DNA of 64,000 nt from an uncultured Methylopila sp. (lineage in GTDB: Bacteria; Pseudomonadota; Alphaproteobacteria; Rhizobiales; Methylopilaceae). The position numbers were made by a program, and so were the translations under genes. Positions 12,887 through 22,672 of the stretch are shown here, in pieces. The notes beneath the pieces were generated by a model. The model searched no databases and was not told where the DNA came from. It saw nothing but the letters and a program-made list of their open reading frames with translations. Numbering within the stretch: the stretch's first letter is position 1; each line of letters starts with the position of its first letter. The DNA is taken from positions 103,268 to 167,267 of the forward strand of contig CABHPB010000068.1 in assembly GCA_902168115.1 (NCBI GenBank), given 5' to 3'.

Positions 12887-12910
12887 AAACGGCCGGTCGA
12901 ACGACCGGCC
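12887..12910 (-). terminator. Intrinsic terminator of ndk
   Basis: Perfect 9-base arms GGCCGGTCG (12891-12899) and CGACCGGCC (12902-12910) with a two-base loop. On the minus strand the stem is followed by GTTTTG, giving a short U-tract about 50 bases after the ndk stop codon. Confidence 0.75.
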
Positions 12911-12958
12911 GCCTGGCATCATGCATACCTGACGACGAAATGGCGCCAGCGCTTTCGT

Positions 12959-13381
12959 TCAGCCGACGATTTCTTTGTCGGTGAAGAAGTAGGCGATTTC
13001 TTCCTTGGCCGTTTCCGGCGCGTCCGAGCCGTGGACCGAATTCGCCTCGATCGACTCGGCGAAGTCCTTGCGGATGGTGCCGTCGGCGGCGTTGGCCGGA
13101 TTGGTCGCGCCCATCACCTCGCGATACTTGGCGATGGCGTTCTCGCCCTCGAGCGCCTGGACGACGACCGGGCCCGAGATCATGAACGTCACGAGGTCGT
13201 TGAAGAACGGCCGCTCCTTGTGGACCGCGTAGAAGCCCTCGGCCTGCTCCTTGGTCATGTGGATGCGCTTCTGCGCGATGACGCGCAGGCCGGCGGCCTC
13301 GATGTAGGACAGGATCTTGCCGGTGATGTTGCGGCGGGTCGCGTCGGGCTTGATGATCGAGAAAGTGCGCTCGATGGCCAT
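12959..13381 (-). CDS. ndk: Nucleoside diphosphate kinase
   Basis: 140 residues, the standard length. It begins [11 protein letters not shown]. The active-site signature N-S-V-H-G-S-D-A, containing the phosphorylated histidine, lies near residue 115; the common form is N-x-x-H-G-S-D. The enzyme equilibrates nucleoside triphosphates through a phosphohistidine. It stands alone, divergent from the DinB-like gene, and ends in its own hairpin terminator. Confidence 0.97.
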   Translation of the reverse strand: MAIERTFSIIKPDATRRNITGKILSYIEAAGLRVIAQKRIHMTKEQAEGFYAVHKERPFFNDLVTFMISGPVVVQALEGENAIAKYREVMGATNPANAADGTIRKDFAESIEANSVHGSDAPETAKEEIAYFFTDKEIVG

Positions 13382-13546
13382 TTGGGTCGCCTTGTCTGTG
13401 GTCGGGCGCGGCCGCGGCTCGAGGCAAGCGGTCCCGTCGCGCCGAAGGGGATGGAAGCGCGCGGCTTATAGCGCGGGCTTGCGCGGCGGGAAAGCTCAGG
13501 AGCCGCCGAAGGCAGGCGTGCAGCCCTTACGGGAGGAATCCAGCCG

Positions 13547-14056
13547 ATGAAGCCGCATTGGGCGATGCTCGCCGCCTACAACGCATGGGCCAACGGACGG
13601 CTCTACGACGCCGTGGCCGCCCTGCCCGCGGGTTCGTTCGAAGCCGAGGGCGGCGTCTTCTTCGGCTCGCTGCGCGGAACGCTGAACCACCTCCTTGTCA
13701 CCGACCGGATCTGGATGAAGCGCCTGACCGGCGAAGGCGAGCCGCCGGTGAGGCTCGACCAGATCCTGTTCTCGGCGTTCGAACCGCTGCACGAGGCCCG
13801 CACGGCGGAGGACCGGCGCATCGTCGACTGGGTCGACGGCCTGAGCGAGGACGACCTCGCCGGCCTCTTCCGCTACCGGCGCGTGACCACGCCCGACGTC
13901 ATCGAGCAGCCCCGCGCCGAGGCGCTCGCGCACCTCTTCAACCACCAGACCCATCACCGCGGCCAGGCGCATGCGCTGGTCACGCGGTTCGGCGGCCATG
14001 AGGCCGGGCCAGTGCTCGACCTCCTGGCGTTTCAGCGCACGATCCGCGCCCGGTAG
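13547..14056 (+). CDS. DinB family protein
   Basis: 169 residues. The DinB/YfiT four-helix fold is indicated by W-A-N-G-R-L near residue 15 and by the three spaced histidines that bind metal: N-H-L-L-V-T-D-R near residue 48, and H-Q-T-H-H-R-G-Q near residue 135. These proteins are damage-induced or thiol-S-transferase-like; the substrate is unknown here. A good AGGAGG-like site (GGAGGAA) precedes the ATG. The gene converges on the transglutaminase gene, with a perfect hairpin between them. Confidence 0.88.
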   Translation: MKPHWAMLAAYNAWANGRLYDAVAALPAGSFEAEGGVFFGSLRGTLNHLLVTDRIWMKRLTGEGEPPVRLDQILFSAFEPLHEARTAEDRRIVDWVDGLSEDDLAGLFRYRRVTTPDVIEQPRAEALAHLFNHQTHHRGQAHALVTRFGGHEAGPVLDLLAFQRTIRAR

Positions 14057-14064
14057 CCCTCGGG

Positions 14065-14088
14065 CGTCCCGGCCCGGAGGCCGGGACG
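14065..14088. terminator. Hairpin between convergent genes
   Basis: Perfect 10-base arms CGTCCCGGCC (14065-14074) and GGCCGGGACG (14079-14088) with a four-base CGGA loop, midway between two convergent stop codons. No T-run on either strand, so it may block read-through only partly or be a dispersed palindrome. Confidence 0.5.
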
Positions 14089-14096
14089 ATAAGACG

Positions 14097-15188
14097 TTAC
14101 GCCGTCACTTCCCGAGCCGTGATCGCATAGCGGAACTTGTCCGGGTCGAGGCAGTCCAGCAGGCCGGCGACGGTCTCCGCCTGCGGATACATGAAGAAGC
14201 CGAGCGGCGCGGCCTGCGAGCCGGGCAGTTTCACGTCATGGGCGTCGTTGTAGGCGAGCCAATTCGTCTCCCACGAGCCGAACAGCGCGGCGCGAGCCGC
14301 TTTCACCTTCGGATCGTCCAGCGAGAGGTTAGCCGGCGGCTCCTCGAGCGCGACCTTGCGAACGTCCGCCGGGTCGACCGGGAACCAGCCCGCGCCGTCC
14401 AGCCACACTTCCGCGCGGCAGTGCTGGGACTTGGTGATGTTCTCGCTGTTGGCGCCGAGGCTCTTGTAGCCGAAGCGCGAGGGCGCGACGCGGATGCCGT
14501 AGACGTCGCGGGCCGGCAGACCTGCCGCGCGGGCGAGGCCGACATAGAGCGCGTTGATGTCGGCGCACTTGCCGCCGAGGTTGCCGCTCTCCAGCATCGT
14601 GGCGATGTCGCCAAGGCCGCAGCCGCGCACCTTGGCGTCGCGATGGGTGTTCAGCACGACCCATTCGTAGATCGCCTTCGCCTTGGCGCGGTCGTTGGTC
14701 TCGGCGCCCACGATGCCGGCGGCCGTCTTCGCGACGATCCCATCCGTCGGGATCAGCTTCGTCGCGGCGAGATACTTCTCGCGCTCGGCCGCCGAAAGCG
14801 CGCCGGCGCCAGTCGTCGAAGACGCGTCGCGGTCGCGGGTCGAGACGCGGCTCACGACCTCGATCACCGGCGCTTCCGCGCCTTCCTTCCATTCCGCGAC
14901 CGCCATGCCGACGGGACCAGCGACCAGGTCGGCCTTCGCGGCATTGCCCTCGATCCGCGTCTCGCCCGGCTTCGTCCAGTCGTCCGCGGCGAAGCTCGGG
15001 GTGGGCACCCACGCGCGCGAAACGCCCTTCGACGGCGCGAGCTCGATCCGCGTGCGGATCTCGAAGCTGCGCCATGCGTCCGGTTTCGGCGCGAAGTCGG
15101 CCGCCTCGCCGGCGAAGGCGCTTCGGCCGAGGGCCGCGACGCCGACCGCCGCGGCGCCGGTCTTCAGAATGGTCCGACGATGCATCAT
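14097..15188 (-). CDS. Tat-exported transglutaminase-like protein
   Basis: 363 residues from ATG 15188, which has AGGAG seven bases upstream; ATG 15203, overlapping the upstream stop, would add five residues. The N-terminus H-R-R-T-I-L-K-T-G-A-A-A-V is a Tat-like signal with a twin arginine, then an A-F-A-G cleavage region. The transglutaminase core follows: G-G-K-C-A-D near residue 205 with the nucleophilic cysteine, then S-Q-H-C-R-A-E-V-W-L near residue 260 and F-P-V-D-P-A-D-V-R-K completing Cys-His-Asp. Such periplasmic members are usually protease-like. It follows a TlpA-like thioredoxin, so the two may be co-produced in the periplasm. Confidence 0.82.
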   Translation of the reverse strand: MMHRRTILKTGAAAVGVAALGRSAFAGEAADFAPKPDAWRSFEIRTRIELAPSKGVSRAWVPTPSFAADDWTKPGETRIEGNAAKADLVAGPVGMAVAEWKEGAEAPVIEVVSRVSTRDRDASSTTGAGALSAAEREKYLAATKLIPTDGIVAKTAAGIVGAETNDRAKAKAIYEWVVLNTHRDAKVRGCGLGDIATMLESGNLGGKCADINALYVGLARAAGLPARDVYGIRVAPSRFGYKSLGANSENITKSQHCRAEVWLDGAGWFPVDPADVRKVALEEPPANLSLDDPKVKAARAALFGSWETNWLAYNDAHDVKLPGSQAAPLGFFMYPQAETVAGLLDCLDPDKFRYAITAREVTA

Positions 15189-15199
15189 GGCTGTTCTCC

Positions 15200-15760
15200 T
15201 CAAGGCTTCTTGTTGGATCGCGCCAGGCCGTCGAGGGCCCGGGCGGTTTCGGCGGAATTCCAGTCGAGCGGCCCGGCGGCGGCGAGCGATCCGCCCCCGC
15301 CGGGGGCGATCAGGATCGTCGCGGGCAATCCGCGCACCCGGAAGGCGTCGGCGACGGACTTGTCCTCGTCGAGCGCGACGGGTCCGGGCAGATCGAACCG
15401 GGCGGCGAACTTGCGCGCGCGGAGGGCCGGCTCCGAGACGTTGACGCCGATGAACCGGATCCGGTCGCGTCGCTCATGCGCGAAGCGCGAAAGCTCCGGC
15501 AGCTCGGTCACGCAGGGCTCGCACCAGCTCGCGAAGAAATGGATCAGCGTCACCCGGCCCGGCTCCGCCGCGATCGACAACGGCGCGCCGCCGAGATCTC
15601 GCGTCGCGACAGGATCCTTGGGAAGCCCCTCGAACGGGGCGAGCGCGCCGTACTCGGCCGCGTCAGCGATGGTCAGGCAAGCGAGCAAGCCGGCGGCCGC
15701 GAACGCCGTCCGTCCTGAATAGGCTTGACCGATATCCCTGAACCTCGCGATCGCCGGCAC
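15200..15760 (-). CDS. TlpA-like periplasmic thioredoxin
   Basis: 186 residues. A hydrophobic N-terminal segment (about residues 17-34) targets it to the periplasm. The thioredoxin active site is F-F-A-S-W-C-E-P-C near residue 78, followed by E-L-P-E-L. The cis-proline loop appears as R-G-L-P-A-T-I-L-I near residue 148. TlpA relatives reduce specific periplasmic disulfides, for example in cytochrome maturation. It lies 11 bases upstream of the Tat transglutaminase and probably shares its transcript; that protein has an active-site Cys and would be a possible client, which is inference. Confidence 0.87.
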   Translation of the reverse strand: MPAIARFRDIGQAYSGRTAFAAAGLLACLTIADAAEYGALAPFEGLPKDPVATRDLGGAPLSIAAEPGRVTLIHFFASWCEPCVTELPELSRFAHERRDRIRFIGVNVSEPALRARKFAARFDLPGPVALDEDKSVADAFRVRGLPATILIAPGGGGSLAAAGPLDWNSAETARALDGLARSNKKP

Positions 15761-15997
15761 GCGGCAGATCCTCCGTGAAACTTCATCGACGATGTCCTTC
15801 TCGACGACCCCCGGTCAAGTGGGGCCCACGCACGCTGTTTCGGGGGCGCGTTCCCAAGCGCGTTACCGCCGCCCGGCCCCGGGAAGCGGCGGCCAGCGGC
15901 GCTGCGACGACCATCGCTTGCAGTCGAAGCCCGAGCGCACCAAATCTTGCTGGCGGGACGCTGACGTCCTGCCGCACGACCGGAGCCGCCGAAACTG

Positions 15998-16501
15998 ATG
16001 ACGACCTCCAGCCCGCTCTATCCGTCCGCCGTCCCGCCGCGCGAACTCATCGATCTGCTCGTCGAGCCGAGGCTCTATGACGGCGTGCTGAGCCGCCGCG
16101 TGCTGGCCTTCTGCGTGGACTTCGTGATCGTCGCGACGCTTACGCTGATCGCGATCCCGGTCGTCGGTGTGCTCGGCGTGCTGACGCTCGGCCTCGGCTG
16201 GCTGCTTTACCCGTTCCTGTTCCAGACGATCGCGATCCTCTATTCCGGCGCGACGCTCGGCGGCGACAAGGCCGCGACCTGGGGCATGCGCCTCACCGGC
16301 CTCACCTGCCGGATCTGGCACGGCGCCAAGCCCGGCTTCGTGATCGCCGCGGCGCATGTCGTGCTGCTCTATATGTCGATCACCTTCCTGACGCCGTTCG
16401 TGCTGATCGTCGGCCTGCTGACGCGGCGCAAGCAGCTGCTCCACGACCTCGTGCTGGGCACGTTGTTCGTCGACAAGGGAACGCTCGAGGGCAGCGTCTG
16501 A
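15998..16501 (+). CDS. RDD family membrane protein
   Basis: 167 residues. The RDD domain is seen as R-R-V-L-A-F-C-V-D-F-V-I near residue 33, with the usual Arg followed by an Asp in the first helix. Further helices lie at residues 55-90 and 110-140. The ending is L-L-H-D-L-V-L-G-T-L-F-V, also typical. Function is unknown. It sits upstream of bpt, as in other Hyphomicrobiales. Confidence 0.85.
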   Translation: MTTSSPLYPSAVPPRELIDLLVEPRLYDGVLSRRVLAFCVDFVIVATLTLIAIPVVGVLGVLTLGLGWLLYPFLFQTIAILYSGATLGGDKAATWGMRLTGLTCRIWHGAKPGFVIAAAHVVLLYMSITFLTPFVLIVGLLTRRKQLLHDLVLGTLFVDKGTLEGSV

Positions 16502-16605
16502 TCGCGCTCAGCAAAGCCGCTTGCCGAGCCGCAAGCTGCTGATATCCTTCTAGACTCATACGGCGTCGCGGGCGGGACCGCGGCGTCGGCGAGGACGTCT
16601 GGCAC

Positions 16606-17358
16606 TTGACCGCACATTCGCGCGATACGCCGCAGTTCTACCTGACCGCGCCTTCGCCCTGCCCCTATCTGAAGGGGCAGTACGAGCGGAAGGTCTTCAC
16701 TCATCTGGTCGGCGAACAGGCGGCGACGCTCAACGACCTGCTGACGCATGGCGGCTTCCGCCGCAGCCAGACGATCGCCTACCGGCCAGCCTGCGAAAGC
16801 TGCCGGGCCTGCGTTTCGATCCGCGTCAGGGTCGACGAGTTCATCACGACCAAGGCCTTCCGCCGCAATCGCCAGATCAACAGCGACCTCGTGCGCCACG
16901 AGCTCGGCGCGACGCCGACGAGCGAGCAGTATTCGCTGTTCCGCTCCTATCTCGACGCACGCCATTCGGACGGCGGCATGGTCGACATGACCGTGCTCGA
17001 CTACGCCACGATGGTTGAGGACAGCCATGTCCGCACCGGGCTCATCGAGTACCGCAGGCGCGGACCCGACACGGCGGTGAACGGACGGGGCCAGGGCCCG
17101 CTGCTCGCCGTCGCTCTCGTCGACCGGCTTTCGGACGGGCTGTCGCTGGTCTATTCCTTCTACGACCCGGAACAGACGGACCGCGGGCTCGGCACCCACG
17201 TCATCCTCGACCACGTGCAGCGCGCCAGGGAGCTCGGCCTCGCCTATCTCTATCTCGGCTACTGGGTCCAGGGCTCGCCCAAGATGGACTACAAGCGCCG
17301 CTTCCGCCCGCAGGAATATCTCGGCCCGACCGGCTGGGTCCTGCGCGAGGGCGAGTGA
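16606..17358 (+). CDS. bpt: Aspartate/glutamate leucyltransferase (arginyl-transferase family)
   Basis: 250 residues starting at TTG 16606. The N-terminal domain has the family cysteines [10 protein letters not shown] and C-E-S-C-R-A-C. The C-terminal GNAT-like half contains S-F-Y-D-P, G-L-G-T-H and [13 protein letters not shown]. Bacterial Bpt adds leucine from Leu-tRNA to proteins with N-terminal Asp or Glu, feeding them to ClpS/ClpAP (N-end rule). Length and motifs fit Bpt. The TTG start is needed because no ATG precedes the conserved region in frame. Confidence 0.92.
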   Translation: MTAHSRDTPQFYLTAPSPCPYLKGQYERKVFTHLVGEQAATLNDLLTHGGFRRSQTIAYRPACESCRACVSIRVRVDEFITTKAFRRNRQINSDLVRHELGATPTSEQYSLFRSYLDARHSDGGMVDMTVLDYATMVEDSHVRTGLIEYRRRGPDTAVNGRGQGPLLAVALVDRLSDGLSLVYSFYDPEQTDRGLGTHVILDHVQRARELGLAYLYLGYWVQGSPKMDYKRRFRPQEYLGPTGWVLREGE

Positions 17359-17519
17359 GCCCTCATCCCCCGCCGCGCGCCGTGGGCGCCGCGGACTAAC
17401 CGGTCGTCGGGCCGCCCGCGGCCGACGATCCGCGCCGGCCGGCGACGGAGCCTGACCGGGCTTTCCCGATCCGCCGTCCTCCGGGCTATACCGACCGCCG
17501 ACCGTTCGCCGGAGAGCCC

Positions 17520-18233
17520 ATGGCCGAAAGCGCCGCCAGTCCAAGCCCAATGATGCAGGGCGTGCGCGACAGCACGCCGGTCGTGGTGGCGATCCTGCCG
17601 TTCGGCGTGCTGTTTGGCGCGCTTGCGGTCGCCAACGGGCTGACGCCGTTCGAGGCCGTGCTGATGAGCGCGACGATCTTCGCCGGCGCGAGCCAGATGG
17701 TCGGGATCGAACTGTTCGGCCGTGAGATCTCGCCCGCGCTGATCGTCTTCGCGCTGTTCGCGGTCAATTTCCGGCACGTCCTCTACTCCGCCGCGATCGG
17801 CCGGCGGATCACGGACTGGCCGATCGGCCGGCAAGCCGCGGCCTTCTTCGTGCTCTGCGACCCGGTCTACGCCGAAGCCGAACGCAAGGCCGAACGGGGC
17901 CTGCCGATCGAGCCCGGCTGGTATTTCGGGATGGGCGTCACCGTCTGGCTGTTCTGGACGCTGCAGACGGCGCTCGGCGCGGCGTTCGGCGGGCTGATCG
18001 ACGACCCGCACGCGCTCGGGCTCGATTTCCTGCTGCCGATCTATTTCCTCGGCCTCGTCATGAGTTTTCGGAGCCGTCCGCTCTGGGCGCCCGTGGTGCT
18101 GGCGAGCGCGCTCGCCTCGGTGCTCGCCTACCGCTTCGTCGGCTCGCCCTGGCACGTCTCGATCGGCGGCCTCGCCGGCGTCGCGGTCGCGGCGCTGGCG
18201 CCGCCGCCGAAGACGGTCGAGGCGGACGGTTGA
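17520..18233 (+). CDS. azlC: AzlC family branched-chain amino acid exporter subunit
   Basis: 237 residues, with a cytoplasmic start then multiple hydrophobic segments. Family motifs include P-F-G-V-L-F-G-A-L-A, F-A-G-A-S-Q-M-V near residue 58 and N-F-R-H-V-L-Y-S near residue 83. AzlC and AzlD form a small two-component exporter for branched-chain amino acids and analogues. The next gene, azlD, overlaps its stop. Confidence 0.92.
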   Translation: MAESAASPSPMMQGVRDSTPVVVAILPFGVLFGALAVANGLTPFEAVLMSATIFAGASQMVGIELFGREISPALIVFALFAVNFRHVLYSAAIGRRITDWPIGRQAAAFFVLCDPVYAEAERKAERGLPIEPGWYFGMGVTVWLFWTLQTALGAAFGGLIDDPHALGLDFLLPIYFLGLVMSFRSRPLWAPVVLASALASVLAYRFVGSPWHVSIGGLAGVAVAALAPPPKTVEADG

Positions 18234-18526
18234 GCGAGATGACCTGGGTCATCCTCGCCGGCGCCGTCGTGACCTATCTGACGCGGATCGGCGGTCATCT
18301 GGTGCTGTCGCGCTTTGACGAGATCCCGCCGCGCGTCGAGGCGGCGCTCAACGCGGTGCCGGCCGCGGTGCTGACGACGCTCGTCGCTCCGCCGCTGCTC
18401 CACGCCGGACCGGTCGAATGGGCCGCCACGATCGTCGCCGGCCTGGTGGCGCTGCGCGCCGGGCTGATGACGATGTTCCTGACCGGCGCGGCGATCCTGT
18501 TGGCCGGGCGGTTCTTGTTGGCGTGA
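18230..18526 (+). CDS. azlD: AzlD family subunit
   Basis: 98 residues with four hydrophobic segments. It has the family motif T-Y-L-T-R-I-G-G near residue 18 and a P-P-R-V-E-A-A-L segment near residue 40. The first possible start is TTG 18230, overlapping the azlC stop; ATG 18239, three codons later, is equally possible. It partners AzlC in the inner membrane. Confidence 0.9.
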   Translation: MSEMTWVILAGAVVTYLTRIGGHLVLSRFDEIPPRVEAALNAVPAAVLTTLVAPPLLHAGPVEWAATIVAGLVALRAGLMTMFLTGAAILLAGRFLLA

Positions 18527-18570
18527 CGGCGCCGCGGCCAGAGCCATGTCCTGTGACGGCGCCGCCCGCA

Positions 18571-18612
18571 CCCTTCACCCCGACCTTCTCCCTCAAGGGG
18601 AGAGGGGGAAGG
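18571..18612. repeat. Dispersed palindromic intergenic element
   Basis: Imperfect inverted repeat of the C-C-C-T-T-C-T-C-C-C type facing G-G-G-A-G-A-G-G-G-G-G, between convergent azlD and parC. Its core resembles the 63915-63937 element. It may double as a terminator. Confidence 0.55.
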
Positions 18613-18625
18613 CAAGCGTCGCGCC

Positions 18626-20866
18626 CTACCCTGAAAACCTGTTCGACTTCGGGAAGCCGTGCGGGGGCAGCCTGCCCGCCTCGGCGCGGTTGCCGAGCCA
18701 GTCGCGCAGTTCCTCGCCCTTCACGAGCCGCGCGACGCCGCCGTTGGTCGTGAAGGTCAGGCCGTCGGCCAGCGCGAAGACCTTGGCGTCGGACACGCCG
18801 CCGTCCTTGTAGCGCTGGAGGCGGACGCCCGCGCCGCGGGCCATCTCGGCGACCTGCGCGACCGGGAACAGAAGCAGCTTCCGGTTCTGGCCGACGATCG
18901 CGACCGTGTCGCCTTCGGCTTCCGTGAACAGCAGGACGCTGGCCTTGTCGACGTTGGCGACCTGCCGGCCCTTTCGGGTCGACGACAGCAGCTGGTCCTC
19001 ACCGACGAGGAAGCCGCGCGCCTCGCTGGTGACGACGAGCCGCTTGCGGCCGGCCTTGTGCGCGAAGGCGCCGACGATCTCGGCGCCCTCGTCGAAATCG
19101 ACCATCAGCCGGATCGGCTCGCCATTGCCGCGCCCGCCCGGCAGCTTCGAGGCGTCGAGGGTGAAAACCTTGCCGTTGGACGCGACGAGCAGCAGCTTCG
19201 CCGTCGTCTCGCTCGGGAAGGTGAACTTCAGCTTGTCGTCCGTCTTGAAGGACAGGTTCGACACGTCGGCGACGTGGCCCTTGAGCGCGCGGATCCAGCC
19301 CTTCTCCGAAATCACCACCGTGACCGGCTCGCGCTCGACGAAGGCGTCGGCGACGTCGGCCGCGGTCGCCGAAGGCGGCGCCTCGAAGGTGGTGCGGCGC
19401 TTGCCGAGCGGCGTGTCGGGGCCAAAGGTCTTTTCGAGGCCGTCGAGCTCCTTGCCGACGCGCTTCCATTGCTTGGCCTCGGAGCCGAGCAGGCCGCGCA
19501 GCTCCTCGCCCTCCTTGGTGAGCTTCTCGTGCTCGCGACGGATCTCGATCTCCTCGAGCTTCGCCAGCGAGCGGAGCCGCATGTTGAGGATCGAGTCGGC
19601 CTGAAGCTCGGTGAGGTCGAAGGCGGCCATGAGTTCGGCCTTGGGATCGTCCGCCTGCCGGACGATGCGGATCACCTCGTCGACGTTCAGGAAGGCGATC
19701 AGCAGGCCGTCGAGGATTTCGAGCCGCCGGACGATGGCGTCGAGCCGGTGCCGGGAGCGGCGCTGGATGACCTCGCGGCGATGGTCCAGCCAGTGGCGCA
19801 GCGCGTCCTTGAGGCCGAGCACCATCGGCGTCTGGCCGCGGACCAGCACGTTCATGTTGATCGGGATGCGGGTCTCCAGCTCGGTGAGCTTGAAGACCGA
19901 CTCCATCATCACGATCGGATCGACCTGCCGTGCGCGCGGCTCCAGCACGAGGCGGATGTCCTCGGCCGACTCGTCGCGCACGTCGACGACCAACGGCAGC
20001 TTGCGTTCGTTGATCAGCTCGGCGATGCGCTCGACCAGGCGGCTCTTCGGAATGCCGTAAGGAATCTCTGTGACGACCGCGACCCAGGTCCCGCGGCCGA
20101 GATCCTCGACCTTCCAGCGCGCTCTCGTGCGGAACGAGCCCCTGCCCGTCCGGTAGCTCTCGGCGATCACCGAGGCCGAGTCGACGATGACGCCGCCGGT
20201 CGGGAAGTCCGGCCCGAGGACGTGCGTCAGAAGCTCCGCCGTCTCGGCCTTGGGGTTCTCGAGCAGCACGCGCGCGGCGCGCACGAGTTCGGTGACGTTG
20301 TGCGGGGGAATCGAGGTCGCCATGCCGACCGCGATGCCCTGCGAGCCGTTGGCGAGCAGGTTCGGAAAGGCGCCCGGCAGGACGATCGGCTCTTCCTCGG
20401 AGCCGTCATAGGTCGGGCGGAAATCGACGGCGTCCTCGTCGAGCCCGTCGAGCAGCAGGCGCGCGACCTCGGTGAGGCGCGCCTCGGTGTATCGCATCGC
20501 CGCGGCGTTATCGCCGTCGACGTTGCCGAAGTTGCCCTGCCCCTCGACCAGCGGCCAGCGCTGGGCGAAGTCCTGCGCCAGGCGCACCAGCGCATCGTAG
20601 ACCGACTGGTCGCCATGCGGATGATATTTGCCGATCACGTCGCCGACGACGCGGGCGCATTTCTTGAAGGCGGCCCCGGGATCGAGCCTCAGCTCGCGCA
20701 TCGCCCACAGCACGCGGCGATGCACCGGCTTCAGCCCGTCGCGGACGTCCGGCAGGGCGCGCTGGGTGATCGTGGAGAGCGCGTAGGCGAGATAGCGCTC
20801 CTCGAGCGCCGACCGGAGGTCGACCGGGAGGACGCCGTCTTCGGGCGGCGGGGCGAGTTCGCTCAT
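18626..20866 (-). CDS. parC: DNA topoisomerase IV subunit A
   Basis: 746 residues. The N-terminal breakage-reunion domain includes [15 protein letters not shown], the motif near residues 35-50, and the DNA-cleaving tyrosine in A-A-M-R-Y-T-E near residue 127. Helical coiled-coil gate residues follow, then a C-terminal beta-pinwheel that diverges from GyrA by lacking a clear GyrA-box. With ParE it decatenates daughter chromosomes. The quinolone-region serine appears as H-G-D-Q-S-V-Y-D near residue 85, a wild-type arrangement. It ends next to azlD. Confidence 0.95.
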   Translation of the reverse strand: MSELAPPPEDGVLPVDLRSALEERYLAYALSTITQRALPDVRDGLKPVHRRVLWAMRELRLDPGAAFKKCARVVGDVIGKYHPHGDQSVYDALVRLAQDFAQRWPLVEGQGNFGNVDGDNAAAMRYTEARLTEVARLLLDGLDEDAVDFRPTYDGSEEEPIVLPGAFPNLLANGSQGIAVGMATSIPPHNVTELVRAARVLLENPKAETAELLTHVLGPDFPTGGVIVDSASVIAESYRTGRGSFRTRARWKVEDLGRGTWVAVVTEIPYGIPKSRLVERIAELINERKLPLVVDVRDESAEDIRLVLEPRARQVDPIVMMESVFKLTELETRIPINMNVLVRGQTPMVLGLKDALRHWLDHRREVIQRRSRHRLDAIVRRLEILDGLLIAFLNVDEVIRIVRQADDPKAELMAAFDLTELQADSILNMRLRSLAKLEEIEIRREHEKLTKEGEELRGLLGSEAKQWKRVGKELDGLEKTFGPDTPLGKRRTTFEAPPSATAADVADAFVEREPVTVVISEKGWIRALKGHVADVSNLSFKTDDKLKFTFPSETTAKLLLVASNGKVFTLDASKLPGGRGNGEPIRLMVDFDEGAEIVGAFAHKAGRKRLVVTSEARGFLVGEDQLLSSTRKGRQVANVDKASVLLFTEAEGDTVAIVGQNRKLLLFPVAQVAEMARGAGVRLQRYKDGGVSDAKVFALADGLTFTTNGGVARLVKGEELRDWLGNRAEAGRLPPHGFPKSNRFSG

Positions 20867-20952
20867 GCCTCGTGGTTAGGCGCAGGCACGATTCGGAACA
20901 AGAAGGCCTTGGGCCGCACCGCACAGGGAAACAGCGCGGCGCGGCCCAAAAA

Positions 20953-21201
20953 TCAGTTCTGGTTGGCGTGGTTCGAGCGGCTCGTGCCGTCGCCGACGTT
21001 CGGCGTGTTCTCGCGCGCGTCGCTGTTCAGCTCCTGGCGATACGGATCGAGCTTGCGCTCGACCACGACGCCGCGCTCTTCCACGACGGCGGGCGGCGGT
21101 TCGGTCACAACCGTCTCGCCCTGCGGACGGACGACGACGGTCTGTGCGTGAGCCGAGCCGACGGCCGCAAGCGTCGCGGCCGCGAGGATCAGTGTTCTCA
21201 T
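20953..21201 (-). CDS. Small secreted protein, copy A
   Basis: 82 residues. A Sec signal peptide (residues 1-20, ending A-H-A-Q) is followed by T-V-V-V-R-P-Q-G-E-T and a charged, Pro-rich tail containing V-E-E-R-G-V-V-V-E-R-K and N-T-P-N-V-G-D-G. I do not recognise a family. The adjacent gene is a divergent paralogue with the same plan, so both are probably real periplasmic proteins. The start has a purine-rich GGAGGAGACG site before ATG. Confidence 0.65.
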   Translation of the reverse strand: MRTLILAAATLAAVGSAHAQTVVVRPQGETVVTEPPPAVVEERGVVVERKLDPYRQELNSDARENTPNVGDGTSRSNHANQN

Positions 21202-21216
21202 CGTCTCCTCCCCCGC

Positions 21217-21474
21217 TCAGCGGGACCGCGTCTCGACCTCGACGGCCGGCGCCTCACGCTTCTCGATGACGACGCGCTCGCGCGGCTCGACGACCGTGGT
21301 CGTGGAACGCTTCTCGAGCATCGTGGTGTCGTCGGCCGGCCGCTGGCGGGCGTTCGGTGTCGCGCCCGCCACCGGCGCGGAATGCACGCCGGCCTCTGTC
21401 TCCTTGACGACAGTCTGAGCGTTCGCGGCGGTCGCCATCGCAAGCGCGCCTGCAAGCACGATCAGGGATCTCAT
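21217..21474 (-). CDS. Small secreted protein, copy B
   Basis: 85 residues. The signal peptide (residues 1-19, ending A-N-A-Q) leads to T-V-V-K-E-T, then T-P-N-A-R-Q and a charged segment [15 protein letters not shown]. The shared architecture and similar wording (A-Q-T-V-V, T-P-N) argue that it arose by duplication with copy A, 15 bases downstream. No function is known. Confidence 0.65.
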   Translation of the reverse strand: MRSLIVLAGALAMATAANAQTVVKETEAGVHSAPVAGATPNARQRPADDTTMLEKRSTTTVVEPRERVVIEKREAPAVEVETRSR

Positions 21475-21635
21475 GGGTGCCTCGTCATTTCCGCGGCGTC
21501 GGTCGCCACATGCGCCTCTCGCCCTGTAAAGGCGCGGCGCCGATGGTTCGTTCCGGCGCGTTCTTCGATCGGAGTTGCGGAACGGACCGCCGATCCCGAT
21601 CTGAAGACGCCGCGGCGAAGCCGAAGGACGTCCTC

Positions 21636-22667
21636 ATGCTGCCGAACGTTTCACCCGCACTTTCCGTGCTCGACCTCGCCTTCATTCCGGAGGGCGGCGA
21701 CTCGGCGCAGGCGCTGCATCGCTCGCTCGAACTCGCGAGACTGACGGAGACGCTGGGCTACCGACGGTTCTGGCTCGCCGAGCATCACAACATGGTCGGC
21801 ATCGCCAGCGCGGCGACCGCAGTCGCGATCGGCTACGTCGCCGCCGGGACGAAGACCATCCGCGTCGGCGCCGGCGGGATCATGCTCCCGAACCACGCGC
21901 CGATGGTGATCGCCGAGCAGTTCGGCACGCTCGAAACGCTCTATCCCGGCCGGATCGATCTCGGCCTCGGTCGCGCGCCCGGCACGGACGGCCAGACGCT
22001 GCGGGCCCTGCGCCGCACTTACGAGTCGGCCGAAACCTTCCCACAAGACGTCGTCGAGTTGCAGGCGCTCCTCGGCCCGGTTCAGGAAGGGCAGACCGTG
22101 CAGGCCGTGCCGGGCGCGGGCACGAACGTGCCGCTCTGGATTCTCGGCTCAAGCCTGTTCGGCGCGCAGCTCGCCGCCATGCTCGGGCTGCCCTACGGCT
22201 TCGCCTCCCATTTCGCGCCGGACGCGCTCGACGGCGCCCTCGCGATCTATCGCCAGCGCTTCGAGCCGTCCGCTCAGCTCGACCATCCCCATGTCGCGGT
22301 CGGCGTGAACGTGATCGCGGCCGAGACGGACAAGGAGGCGCATCGTCTGTTCACCTCCGCGCAACAGAGCTTCGCGCGCATGATCCGCGGAACGCGCGGC
22401 AAGCTGCCGCCGCCGATCGACGACATCGAGAGCTTCTGGACGCCGCGCGAGAAGGCGCACGCCTCCTCGATGCTCGCCTGCTCGGTCGTCGGCTCGCCCG
22501 CGACGGTCCGGCGTGGACTGGATCAGCTTGCAGACCGGACGAAGGCGGACGAGTTCATCGTCGCCGCCGCCATCCATGACGGCGCGGCGCGGCTTCGCTC
22601 CTATGAGATCCTCGCGGAAGTCGGGGGCCTGTCTCGCGCAGCCCCTCGCCTCGCCGCCTGCGGCTGA
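21636..22667 (+). CDS. LLM class flavin-dependent oxidoreductase
   Basis: 343 residues from ATG 21636, preceded by AAGGA seven bases upstream. The luciferase-like TIM-barrel signs are [18 protein letters not shown] near residue 44, [12 protein letters not shown] near residue 75 and [14 protein letters not shown] near residue 105. Such enzymes use FMNH2 or F420; this subgroup is close to the YhbW-like predicted monooxygenases, whose substrate is unknown. An upstream ATG at 21477 would add 53 unsupported residues. Confidence 0.88.
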   Translation: MLPNVSPALSVLDLAFIPEGGDSAQALHRSLELARLTETLGYRRFWLAEHHNMVGIASAATAVAIGYVAAGTKTIRVGAGGIMLPNHAPMVIAEQFGTLETLYPGRIDLGLGRAPGTDGQTLRALRRTYESAETFPQDVVELQALLGPVQEGQTVQAVPGAGTNVPLWILGSSLFGAQLAAMLGLPYGFASHFAPDALDGALAIYRQRFEPSAQLDHPHVAVGVNVIAAETDKEAHRLFTSAQQSFARMIRGTRGKLPPPIDDIESFWTPREKAHASSMLACSVVGSPATVRRGLDQLADRTKADEFIVAAAIHDGAARLRSYEILAEVGGLSRAAPRLAACG

Positions 22668-22672
22668 GCCGT

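Noticed and set aside
18659..21151. Very long open frame opposite parC, and similar long frames opposite the cytochrome, amidoligase and other genes
   Set aside because: These are consequences of high GC at third codon positions. Their translations are Arg/Asp/Leu-rich without domains, and the opposite strand encodes a well-recognised protein.
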